Shown in pieces: positions 1 to 5,605 of a stretch of DNA of 5,794 nt (positions are counted from its first letter, which is position 1; every line of letters starts with the position of its first letter). The notes below the pieces were generated by a model. The model was not told where the DNA came from. It made no database searches and worked only from the letters and a program-made list of their open reading frames with translations. The position numbers and the translations under genes are program-made. Source of the stretch: Helicobacteraceae bacterium. Lineage in GTDB: Bacteria; Campylobacterota; Campylobacteria; Campylobacterales; Sulfurimonadaceae. The stretch lies in assembly GCA_027081565.1 (NCBI GenBank), contig JALWKG010000110.1, forward strand, positions 1 through 5,794, written 5' to 3'.

Positions 1-764
1 TCATTGTCGTACCCCACACCGACAGTGATATTTTGCAGTGTCGTTCCCTGAAAGTTTTCCAGGGCCTGTGCCGTACTTATCTCACTTCGGAGATACTGAT
101 ACAAGAGGGCATTTGATTCTATATCTTCAATAGTGGTGACCTCATAAGGGAGGTCCTGACAGAGGGGTTTACCCTCTTTGTTTGTAAAGAGTCTTAGCTG
201 TTGAAGTGCTTCATAATAACGTGCATGCAGTGCTCTGATGCGCAGTTGCAGTTTCTGAACCACCACTTCACTTCTCAGCAGGGCACTGCGATCGAACTCT
301 CCGCCCTTGACCCCTTCGTCGATAAGCTGAGTCAGCTTGATATTGCGTTCTTTGGCATCTTCAAGCAACCCGGCTTTCTCTTTATAGGTACAGGTGTCGA
401 TATAGTGCTCATAGACCAGGGCCTTTAACTGGTTGACTTTAAAGTGTTTGCGGTTTTCCATTGAGAGTTCAAGGGCATCGACAAAGCGGTCTCCATCTCC
501 AAGGATGAGCTGCTTTTCGACAGAGACATGAAACTCTACAGCGTCTCTGTCACTGTTTTTTTCTGCTGCATAGTCGAGTTCCCCATTGAGAAAATAGCCT
601 GTGCTTTGGCCTTGAATACGTTCTTTGGCATTTTTAGAGTGCGCTTCAGCGGTGATGATCTTGGCCGCTGGTGACGATGTTACTGCGTTGAGATACGCTT
701 GAAGTGTGTTTGTGTCTGCTTTAAGGGCTGACAACAGTGATAAAAATAGTAATAGATGTTTCAT
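1..764 (-). CDS. TolC/CusC-type outer membrane efflux protein, N-terminal part (runs off left edge)
   Basis: Outer membrane factor that would form the trimeric exit duct of a tripartite efflux pump or type I secretion system. The frame opens at ATG 764-762, behind AAAGG six bases upstream, and stays open to the left edge (254 residues; relatives are usually about 400-450 aa, so roughly 60% is present). Residues 1-16 form a Sec signal peptide (MK, then a Leu-rich core, LKA before Asp17) with no lipobox Cys, so it is probably not a lipoprotein, unlike E. coli CusC. Residues 57-90 look like the first beta-hairpin of the barrel. Residues 105-195 are long amphipathic helices with the family-typical turn 'EGVKGGEFDRSALLRSE' (150-166). 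A second beta strand begins near 245 (ITVGVGYDN). It follows a small membrane-anchored ORF by 71 bp, as in many RND efflux operons. Substrate cannot be read from this fragment. The family call is confident; the metal-efflux assignment is only inference. Confidence 0.85.
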   Translation of the reverse strand, partial: MKHLLLFLSLLSALKADTNTLQAYLNAVTSSPAAKIITAEAHSKNAKERIQGQSTGYFLNGELDYAAEKNSDRDAVEFHVSVEKQLILGDGDRFVDALELSMENRKHFKVNQLKALVYEHYIDTCTYKEKAGLLEDAKERNIKLTQLIDEGVKGGEFDRSALLRSEVVVQKLQLRIRALHARYYEALQQLRLFTNKEGKPLCQDLPYEVTTIEDIESNALLYQYLRSEISTAQALENFQGTTLQNITVGVGYDN

Positions 765-800
765 AGATAACCTTTGTTGTTATGCCTGCTGGCGATAGTT

Positions 801-820
801 TTAACAGTTGTTACTGTTAA
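801..820. promoter_or_regulatory. 20-bp palindrome (8-bp arms) upstream of the efflux gene, possible operator
   Basis: TTAACAGT, four bases, ACTGTTAA: perfect 8-bp arms in the 71-bp gap between the small ORF and the efflux gene, ending 36 bases upstream of the latter's ATG. No T-run follows on the minus strand, so it does not look like a terminator. The size suits a dimeric repressor of the TetR or MarR type, or an intercistronic mRNA hairpin. Promoter elements around it are weak (TTTACA at 830-825 on the minus strand, without a good -10). The function is inferred from position and symmetry only. Confidence 0.35.
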
Positions 821-835
821 GTAGTGTGTAAAAGG

Positions 836-1141
836 TTAAGAGAGGGGTGGACGGTGTGGTGTAGGGTGAATCGTAGTGTAGAGTGTGTTCAAACTTACAA
901 GAGGTAGCGTCAATATTTTAAGATCAGGCAACATCTTTTGTGTTATCTCAGGGGCAGCACTGAGAAGGTGAATATGGTCGTGGATCTGGGAAGGAAGATC
1001 GATCACTGATTTGTCGATATCCATATAGCAGAGCTCATACTGGGTATCTGCATCGATCTCTGTTATGATGTAATCATGGACCACAAAAAAAGAGAATGCG
1101 AACAGTAGTACCGATAAGAGTGATGTGCGTGCTTTATTCAT
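836..1141 (-). CDS. Small membrane-anchored or exported protein of unknown function, upstream of the efflux gene
   Basis: I do not recognise a named family. With the ATG at 1141-1139 the product is 101 aa. Residues 2-5 carry Lys and Arg, and residues 7-21 are hydrophobic (SLLSVLLFAFSFFVV), so it is a signal anchor or uncleaved signal peptide that places the rest in the periplasm. The body has acidic residues 28-43, a single Cys38, a His cluster HDHIH (54-58) and a Pro/His-rich tail ending HPTPHRPPLS (92-101). The frame can be extended to a TTG at 1177 (113 aa), but that would put charged and polar residues before the hydrophobic segment, so I prefer the ATG. Neither start has a clear Shine-Dalgarno. 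From memory, small exported ORFs with similar Pro-rich ends often precede the outer membrane gene of heavy-metal RND operons, which suggests a role in efflux or metal sensing. That is inference. It is probably a real gene, given the signal-anchor design and its pairing with the efflux gene. Confidence 0.6.
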   Translation of the reverse strand: MNKARTSLLSVLLFAFSFFVVHDYIITEIDADTQYELCYMDIDKSVIDLPSQIHDHIHLLSAAPEITQKMLPDLKILTLPLVSLNTLYTTIHPTPHRPPLS

Positions 1142-1225
1142 AATTAGTGAAATTCTAGCTAAAAAGTTGTTTGCCAAGCTGATACAAATAGTTAGCTAAG
1201 AAATAAAGAAAAATTTAAAATAGCT
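1142..1225 (-). promoter_or_regulatory. AT-rich probable promoter region for the small ORF and efflux gene
   Basis: This stretch upstream of the small ORF is strongly AT-rich and T-rich on the minus strand, as in sigma70 promoters of Campylobacterota, which often lack a clear -35 box. Two -10 candidates are visible: TAGAAT at 1157-1152, only 10 bases from the ATG and so implying an almost leaderless mRNA, and TAACTA around 1195-1190, giving a leader of roughly 40 bases. The core TAGCTA occurs twice (1156-1161 and 1193-1198), inside the palindrome TTAGCTAA in the second case. No choice can be made without transcript ends. The rest of the gap to the xth stop (1226-1268) holds no clear hairpin plus T-run. 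Confidence 0.3.
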
Positions 1226-1268
1226 CCATATTCATTGTAAGAGAATGATGACCAGTCTGGAAGGATGC

Positions 1269-2045
1269 CTATACTGCCAGGCGGATGCCAACCGGACAGT
1301 GGTCAGAACCTGTCACTTCTTGCAATATAAAGGCATCTTCTAGAACCTCCGTCAGATCATCGGAGATAAAGAAGTAGTCGATGCGCCAGCCTACGTTTTT
1401 GGCACGTGCTCCTGAACGGTATGACCACCAGCTGTACTCCTCTTCTTTGTCCCCATGTACATAACGGAAGGTATCTACATAGCCATGGTCTACCAGTTTG
1501 TCCATCCACTCACGTTCTATAGGCAGAAACCCTGAGGTCTTGGAGTTGGCTTTAGGATTTTTGAGGTCTATCTCTTTGTGAGCAGTGTTGACATCACCAC
1601 AGATAACGATGGATTTCCCTTCATCACGAAGTTTGTCACAATAGTTTAAAAAGTCATCATAAAACTTCATTTTAAGTGCCAAACGTTCTTCATCTTTTTG
1701 ACCATTTGGGAAGTAGACATTAAAGAGCACAAAGTCTCCATAGTCCTGCTCTATTATACGTCCCTCACGAGCAAGATCGATGTCATGACGATTGTCTGTG
1801 TACTCTGGCGTAAGCTGTGAAAAGACAGCCGTTCCCGAATAACCTTTTTTGTCAGCACTATTGATGCTTAATGTAGAAAATCTAGTCTCAAAAAGATCTT
1901 CTGGTATCTGCTCTGGAAGTGCTTTGATCTCTTGGAGGCATAAGATGTCCGGTTGGCGTTCATCGATCCATTTAAGGGCTTCTTTGTTAGCTACAGCACG
2001 TATACCGTTGACGTTCCATGAGATGATCTCTATTGATTCTGACAT
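1269..2045 (-). CDS. xth: Exodeoxyribonuclease III (AP endonuclease, ExoA/APE1-like)
   Basis: Magnesium-dependent DNA repair nuclease that cuts 5' to abasic sites and trims 3' ends in base excision repair; cytosolic. The 258 aa match the usual family length of about 250-270. All exonuclease/endonuclease/phosphatase-fold motifs are present in order: WNVNGIRA (10-17, Asn13), LQEIK (37-41, metal ligand Glu39), Tyr111 in NVYFPNG, GDVN (150-153, Asp151 and Asn153), SWWSYR (205-210), WRIDYF (220-225, Asp223) and SDHCPV (247-252, Asp248-His249). The WRIDYF and SDHCPV forms resemble Bacillus ExoA and APE1 more than E. coli XthA. The start is ATG 2045-2043, with AGGA eight bases upstream. It lies 81 bp downstream of aroE with its own likely promoter in the gap, and 91 bp or more from the next gene. 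No anomaly seen. Confidence 0.95.
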   Translation of the reverse strand: MSESIEIISWNVNGIRAVANKEALKWIDERQPDILCLQEIKALPEQIPEDLFETRFSTLSINSADKKGYSGTAVFSQLTPEYTDNRHDIDLAREGRIIEQDYGDFVLFNVYFPNGQKDEERLALKMKFYDDFLNYCDKLRDEGKSIVICGDVNTAHKEIDLKNPKANSKTSGFLPIEREWMDKLVDHGYVDTFRYVHGDKEEEYSWWSYRSGARAKNVGWRIDYFFISDDLTEVLEDAFILQEVTGSDHCPVGIRLAV

Positions 2046-2104
2046 AATGTTATCCTGTTTAGTTTTTAATATCGTGCTTTTTTGTAACAGATCATAAAAA
2101 GTGG

Positions 2105-2140
2105 TTTTTCTATTATATAGAGGGTATTAAAAAGAGAAAC
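2105..2140 (-). promoter_or_regulatory. Probable sigma70 promoter of xth
   Basis: The minus strand carries a perfect TATAAT at 2117-2112, preceded by T-rich sequence (CTCTTTTTAATA) that overlaps the end of aroE, the usual form in Campylobacterota where the -35 box is weak. A possible -35, GTTTCT, sits 17 bases upstream at 2140-2135. Transcription would start near 2105 and give a leader of about 60 bases before the xth ATG. No hairpin terminator is seen after aroE, so read-through from the upstream operon is also possible. Confidence 0.5.
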
Positions 2141-2918
2141 TCTCTTTCATAGCCAACTCTATCTCTTCAAGATTGTAGCTTTGGTCTGTAAAGTAGTGGT
2201 TTGCAAGAACCCCTTGTCCCAAGAGCATGTCCGCACCATCTTTTGCTTGTAGGTCGAGTGAAGCACAAAGCTTTAGAAAAGGGGTGACCTTTCCGTATAT
2301 GGCATCTGCTGCAAAAGAGGCCTTTTCTAAAAGCGGTTGCAGAAGTTCTAGTGGGGCAGGGAGGTTCTCGTCGTTGAGGCCTGCAGAAGTGGTGTTGACT
2401 ATAAGATCATAGGCCTTGGTCTCTAACTGCTCCCAGGTTGATGTTGTACAGTCTGAGTTGTCTAACTCTTTAAGTCTGCCTTCTGAACGGTTGGTAATGG
2501 TGACCTCCAAGCCTTCGTCTATAAAACGTTGACTTAGGGCTTTTGCTGTTCCCCCTGCACCCAGGACAAGAACAGACTTTATGGTGCCAAAAGGTTTGAT
2601 GGCGTAGATAAAACCGTCTGCATCAGTGTTATAGCCTATAAGTCTGCCATTTTCGTTGATGATGGTGTTGACAACACCGACTTTATTGGCAAAGCCTCTG
2701 ATCTCGTCACAGGCATTAAATGCGGCTTCTTTGTGGGGAATGGTTATGTTGGCGCCACTGAGTCCAAGTCCGAAAAAGGTCTCTCTCAGTCTGCTGCCAT
2801 CTTCTAGCTGTATTCGGGTGTAGCACCCCTTAAAACCCAAAGTCTTAAAGACATGGTTATGCATAAGCGGTGAACGGGAGTGCGCTACCGGGTTACCAAA
2901 GATGGCAAAGAGTCTCAC
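2127..2918 (-). CDS. aroE: Shikimate dehydrogenase (NADP+)
   Basis: Reduces 3-dehydroshikimate to shikimate with NADPH, the fourth step from DAHP towards chorismate; cytosolic. The 263 aa match the family. Visible motifs: the substrate-binding SRSP (14-17) after FGNPVAHS, NITIPHK (57-63) with catalytic Lys63, GVVNTI (81-86), GYNTDADG (95-102) with catalytic Asp99, the nucleotide-binding loop GAGGTAKA (120-127), NRS (143-145) for the NADP phosphate, NTTSAG in the C-terminal half, and the substrate-contacting GQG (234-236, Gln235). The start is GTG at 2918-2916 and overlaps the trpE stop as GTGA, so translation is probably coupled to trpE. Its place after DUF1882 and SPOR genes matches the order I recall in Campylobacter jejuni. 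It is the last gene of the tight cluster, with 81 bp to xth. Confidence 0.96.
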   Translation of the reverse strand: MRLFAIFGNPVAHSRSPLMHNHVFKTLGFKGCYTRIQLEDGSRLRETFFGLGLSGANITIPHKEAAFNACDEIRGFANKVGVVNTIINENGRLIGYNTDADGFIYAIKPFGTIKSVLVLGAGGTAKALSQRFIDEGLEVTITNRSEGRLKELDNSDCTTSTWEQLETKAYDLIVNTTSAGLNDENLPAPLELLQPLLEKASFAADAIYGKVTPFLKLCASLDLQAKDGADMLLGQGVLANHYFTDQSYNLEEIELAMKESFSF

Positions 2919-4327
2919 TTGATATCTTTCAGGTCGTTGAGCGAGCTGACGAGTGCACCGAGTTTGTTATGGACCTCTTGGTACTCCATCTCAGGTACTG
3001 AGTCGGCTACGATGCCTGCACCTGCTTGTAAGATCACTCTGTCAGGTTTGACAAGAGAAGTTCGTATGGTGATGGCAGAGTCCATGTTTCCGTCAAAACC
3101 GAAATAACCGATAGCACCACTGTAAAAACCACGCTTTAGTCCTTCAAATTCGGCGATGAGCTCCATGGCACGGATCTTGGGTGCACCAGTCATCGTACCT
3201 GCAGTAAAGGTCGCGGCAAAAAGGTCAAACATATCCTTGTCATCACGAAGTTCTGCCACGACATCGGTAACGATGTGCATGACATGAGAGTAGCGCTCAA
3301 TATGCATCATGTCTTCTACTTTAACGGTTCCCGTCTTAGCAACACGCCCTACGTCATTACGTCCAAGATCGATCAACATGAGGTGTTCTGCCAACTCTTT
3401 AGGATCAGCCAGAAGTTCATCTTCCATCGCCTTGTCCTGCTCTTTTGTCGCACCACGTTTTCTGGTTCCTGCAATAGGACGAAGCAGTAATTCACCTTCG
3501 GTCAGACGTACCATGACTTCAGGAGATGAACCCACGATACTAAAATCCTCATACTCCATCAAAAACATGTACGGAGAAGGGTTTTTAGTACGTAGTATTC
3601 TGTAAAAAGAGAAAGGATCGACCTTGACATCTCTCACAAAACGGTTGGTCATCAAGATCTGAAAGACATCACCACTTTTTATCATCTCTTTGGACTTGGC
3701 TACCATCTCAAAGAATTTCTCTTTAGAGAAGGCAAAAGAGCCTTCATCGTCACCGATCAGTGGTTTAAAAGGAGTGTAAGAGTAAGAAGATTTCAGATCC
3801 TTCTCTATGGCATCAAAATGTGACTCAAAACCCTTTTCGAGTGTTAAGAGTGTGATCTGATGGTCTTTGTGGGAGTAGACAGCGACCATCTTTGGAAGGA
3901 CAAGGTCCAGGTCTGGAATACCCATCGTGTCATCAAGTTTGTCCATAAACGACGCAAGTACAGGTTCAAAGACTTTGACCATGTCATAGCCGATATAGCC
4001 AATAAAACCGTCAATGTAACCGAGTCCAAGCTCTTTGGTGTACTGCTTGTATTGCTCTGTGTCGACCTTGGCATAATACTTTTTTAAAAACTCAAAAGGA
4101 GACTCATGAATGACCTCTAAGCAACCTTGTGCATCAGTATAAGTAGTAACATTGTCTTTGTATTGGAGACGCTCTCTAGCACCAATAATTATGATAGAGT
4201 AGTTTCCATCAGAACTTCCGGCACTTTCGAAAAGAAAACTGATCTCGTCGCTAAAACGATTTTTAAGTTTTTCATACACCGCTATGGGTGCAAATTGGTC
4301 GAGCATAAAGTGTTGTGTCTTGATCAC
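2915..4327 (-). CDS. trpE: Anthranilate synthase component I
   Basis: Converts chorismate to anthranilate, the first committed step of tryptophan synthesis, using ammonia supplied by a TrpG glutaminase that is not encoded here. The 470 aa are typical. The N-terminal domain has FLFESA (31-36), corresponding to the LLES element of the tryptophan feedback site. The chorismate-binding domain fills about 197-460: RPIAGTRKRG (283-292), EHLMLIDLGRND (314-325), TAGTMTGAPKIRAMELI (375-391), GFYSGAIGYFGFDG (400-413) and GAGIVADSVPEMEYQE (436-451). Ala286 in PIAGT favours TrpE, because PabB-type enzymes usually have Lys there (PIKGT). The start is GTG 4327-4325 with AAAGG six bases upstream, overlapping the SPOR stop; an ATG at codon 8 is less well placed. 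It lies 9 bp after the SPOR gene and overlaps aroE by 4 bp. No leader peptide or attenuator is seen, so any regulation comes from the operon promoter outside the window or from feedback inhibition. pabB is the main alternative and is less likely. Confidence 0.92.
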   Translation of the reverse strand: MIKTQHFMLDQFAPIAVYEKLKNRFSDEISFLFESAGSSDGNYSIIIIGARERLQYKDNVTTYTDAQGCLEVIHESPFEFLKKYYAKVDTEQYKQYTKELGLGYIDGFIGYIGYDMVKVFEPVLASFMDKLDDTMGIPDLDLVLPKMVAVYSHKDHQITLLTLEKGFESHFDAIEKDLKSSYSYTPFKPLIGDDEGSFAFSKEKFFEMVAKSKEMIKSGDVFQILMTNRFVRDVKVDPFSFYRILRTKNPSPYMFLMEYEDFSIVGSSPEVMVRLTEGELLLRPIAGTRKRGATKEQDKAMEDELLADPKELAEHLMLIDLGRNDVGRVAKTGTVKVEDMMHIERYSHVMHIVTDVVAELRDDKDMFDLFAATFTAGTMTGAPKIRAMELIAEFEGLKRGFYSGAIGYFGFDGNMDSAITIRTSLVKPDRVILQAGAGIVADSVPEMEYQEVHNKLGALVSSLNDLKDIK

Positions 4328-4336
4328 AAAGAGCCT

Positions 4337-5101
4337 TTATATTTTGGTAAGAAAAGCACCAGAGACAACATGCGTCTTGATGACAGGCAGTGCTTCACGT
4401 GCAGCCGCTTTGGTTCTAAACGGGCCAACAAGTACTTTAGTCACTGTTTTAGAGTTGCGGGTCACTTTATGGAAAGTGTAGGTATAACCACGATCTGCGA
4501 TCTTGTCTAAAAATGCTTTGGCAGGCTTGTACTTTGCAAAAGATCCTACCTGAACATAGTAGGCACCAGATGATGCTGGTGCTGACTTTTTCTTGTTGGT
4601 TGATGTGTGTTTCTTAACTACAGGTTTGCTCTTTTTAACAGTATGCTTTTTTGTCTGTGTCACTTTTTTTGGCTTTAAGACCTGTTGCTTTGTCTCTTCT
4701 TTAGCAGTACTGTATGTTGGTTCTTCAACAATATCAGGCTCTTCAAAAGCAGATTCAACGATGCGTTTTGTTTCGTCTTTTCCATCAGGGACACTCTCTG
4801 TAGTCTCATCCTCTTCTATCAGTTCACTGGTGTGCTCGATAGCATTTTCAATGACTGGTATATGTGCCTCTTTATTGTCATAAGCAGGTTCTTCAATGAC
4901 CTCTTCTTCCACAACTATCTGACTCTTTTGAGGAGCATGAGGGAGGTTACTGTCGTTGTTACCACTAAATTGGTTCATAACGATGACCACGATGATCAAT
5001 ATGATAGCGAAGGTCGCGATGGTGAGGAGTATCTTTTTAGTACTGTTCGTGTTTGATGTCTTGTTTAAAATAATGTCGTTAAGTTCGTTTTTCTCATCCA
5101 T
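4337..5101 (-). CDS. SPOR-domain bitopic inner membrane protein
   Basis: A predicted single-pass membrane protein that binds peptidoglycan, of the kind that gathers at division septa where glycan strands lack stem peptides. The 254 aa fall into a short polar cytoplasmic N-terminus (1-21), one membrane segment (about 24-42, IATFAIILIIVVIVM), an acidic Glu-rich linker (about 62-138), a Lys/Thr-rich basic stretch (143-172) and a C-terminal SPOR domain (180-254) with the hallmarks YYVQVGSF (181-188), VLVGPF (223-228) and GAFL (248-251). The Lys/Arg pair after the N-terminal tail and the periplasmic SPOR domain imply an N-in, C-out topology. The start is ATG 5101-5099 with AAAGG seven bases upstream. 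It sits 3 bp after the DUF1882 gene and 9 bp before trpE. SPOR proteins such as FtsN and DedD share this layout, but similarity outside the SPOR domain is not expected, so I give no symbol. The switch from acidic to basic linker may interact with cell wall polymers; that is speculation. Confidence 0.9.
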   Translation of the reverse strand: MDEKNELNDIILNKTSNTNSTKKILLTIATFAIILIIVVIVMNQFSGNNDSNLPHAPQKSQIVVEEEVIEEPAYDNKEAHIPVIENAIEHTSELIEEDETTESVPDGKDETKRIVESAFEEPDIVEEPTYSTAKEETKQQVLKPKKVTQTKKHTVKKSKPVVKKHTSTNKKKSAPASSGAYYVQVGSFAKYKPAKAFLDKIADRGYTYTFHKVTRNSKTVTKVLVGPFRTKAAAREALPVIKTHVVSGAFLTKI

Positions 5102-5104
5102 GGT

Positions 5105-5599
5105 TTAACCTTTAAATGTTTGATAGGGCAGATTTAAAATGTTGTAGGCATCTGGCAGGCCTGAATTGGGAAATATCCGCCACTGTTTTGGAAGTTTTTC
5201 TTCCAACATAGTAGAGATTATTTTACCAAGTTCTTCTCTTTTGGGAGCTGAAATATGGCCACAATAGACATAGAGGTGTAGATGAGCGGCTGTTTTACTC
5301 TCATAGGGCTGAAACTGATCGAGAGAATTTTGTCTCAATATCTTTGCAGCTTTATGTAAAAAACGTGCAGCATCATCTCCATTGTAGTCAAAAACAAAAA
5401 ATGGAGCATCCTGAGGTATGGATGTGGCGATGATGAGTTTGTGGTCAAGATGTTTTTGGATGATCTCATCACTGAGATAATCATCAACACGCTCATACTT
5501 ACTGAGGTAAGTATGAGCTTTAAAGTTGATCTCTTCAATGATCTTGGGGTGTTTCAACCAGTAGTGGTCCCGTACTAAAGGAAAAAGTGTAGAGACCAT
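5105..5599 (-). CDS. DUF1882 family protein, function unknown
   Basis: It resembles the DUF1882 family, which I recall as largely confined to Campylobacterota and represented by H. pylori HP0184 next to glyA. The function is unknown. The 164 aa have no signal peptide or membrane segment, so the protein is probably cytosolic. The conserved-looking parts are FFVFDYNGDDAARFLHKAA (67-85) and KTAAHLHLYVYCGH (102-115), with an HxH pair (His106, His108), Cys113 and His115 that could form a metal or active site (inference). ATG 5599-5597 lies 6 bp after the glyA stop. No good Shine-Dalgarno precedes it, only a weak AAG, so translation is probably coupled to glyA termination. A perfect 12-bp inverted repeat lies in codons 28-37. 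It belongs to the operon glyA to aroE, with 3 bp to the SPOR gene. Confidence 0.85.
   Translation of the reverse strand: MVSTLFPLVRDHYWLKHPKIIEEINFKAHTYLSKYERVDDYLSDEIIQKHLDHKLIIATSIPQDAPFFVFDYNGDDAARFLHKAAKILRQNSLDQFQPYESKTAAHLHLYVYCGHISAPKREELGKIISTMLEEKLPKQWRIFPNSGLPDAYNILNLPYQTFKG
5491..5518. repeat. Perfect 12-bp inverted repeat with 4-nt loop inside the DUF1882 gene
   Basis: The arms GCTCATACTTAC (5491-5502) and GTAAGTATGAGC (5507-5518) are exact reverse complements separated by TGAG. The transcript would form a 12-bp stem with a CUCA loop, starting 82 bases into the gene and covering codons 28-37 (AHTYLSKYER). No U-run follows in the sense direction, so it is not a standard rho-independent terminator. 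It may be a polarity or RNase site, a protein-binding palindrome, or a product of template-switch repair of an imperfect palindrome. Confidence 0.85.
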
Positions 5600-5605
5600 C
5601 TGGGC

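Noticed and set aside
201..428. Plus-strand open frame of 75 codons
   Set aside because: It lies wholly antisense to the efflux gene, has no convincing ribosome binding site and its product has no recognisable domain.
346..631. 13-bp direct repeat CGTTCTTTGGCAT at 346-358 and 619-631
   Set aside because: Both copies encode A-K-E-R in helical parts of the efflux protein; the spacing does not match the two-fold structural repeat of the family, so it is probably coincidence of codon use.
1228..1268. Possible terminator after xth (TCATT/AATGA hairpin and a later T-rich stretch)
   Set aside because: The stem has only 5 bp and the T-rich part is distant and interrupted, so it does not meet a rho-independent terminator.
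3261..3276. Small inverted repeat ACATCG-GTAA-CGATGT in trpE
   Set aside because: A 6-bp stem is expected many times in a window of this length, and it lies deep in the coding sequence.
3309..3605. Plus-strand frames antisense to trpE (also at 3275-3490, 3860-4087 and 4127-4510)
   Set aside because: They shadow a gene with complete family motifs on the minus strand; their low-complexity Ser/Arg or Val/Phe-rich products show no domain.
4095..4120. Good plus-strand ribosome binding site (AAAGGA) followed by ATG at 4106
   Set aside because: The frame ends after four codons and lies antisense to trpE, so it is chance.
4593..5056. Two plus-strand frames antisense to the SPOR gene, with membrane-like hydrophobic products
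   Set aside because: The hydrophobicity comes from reading Lys/Glu-rich codons (AAA, GAA) on the opposite strand as Phe, Leu and Ser.
5335..5538. Second minus-strand frame of 67 codons inside the DUF1882 gene
   Set aside because: It is an out-of-frame overlap with a well-supported gene and has no recognisable domain.
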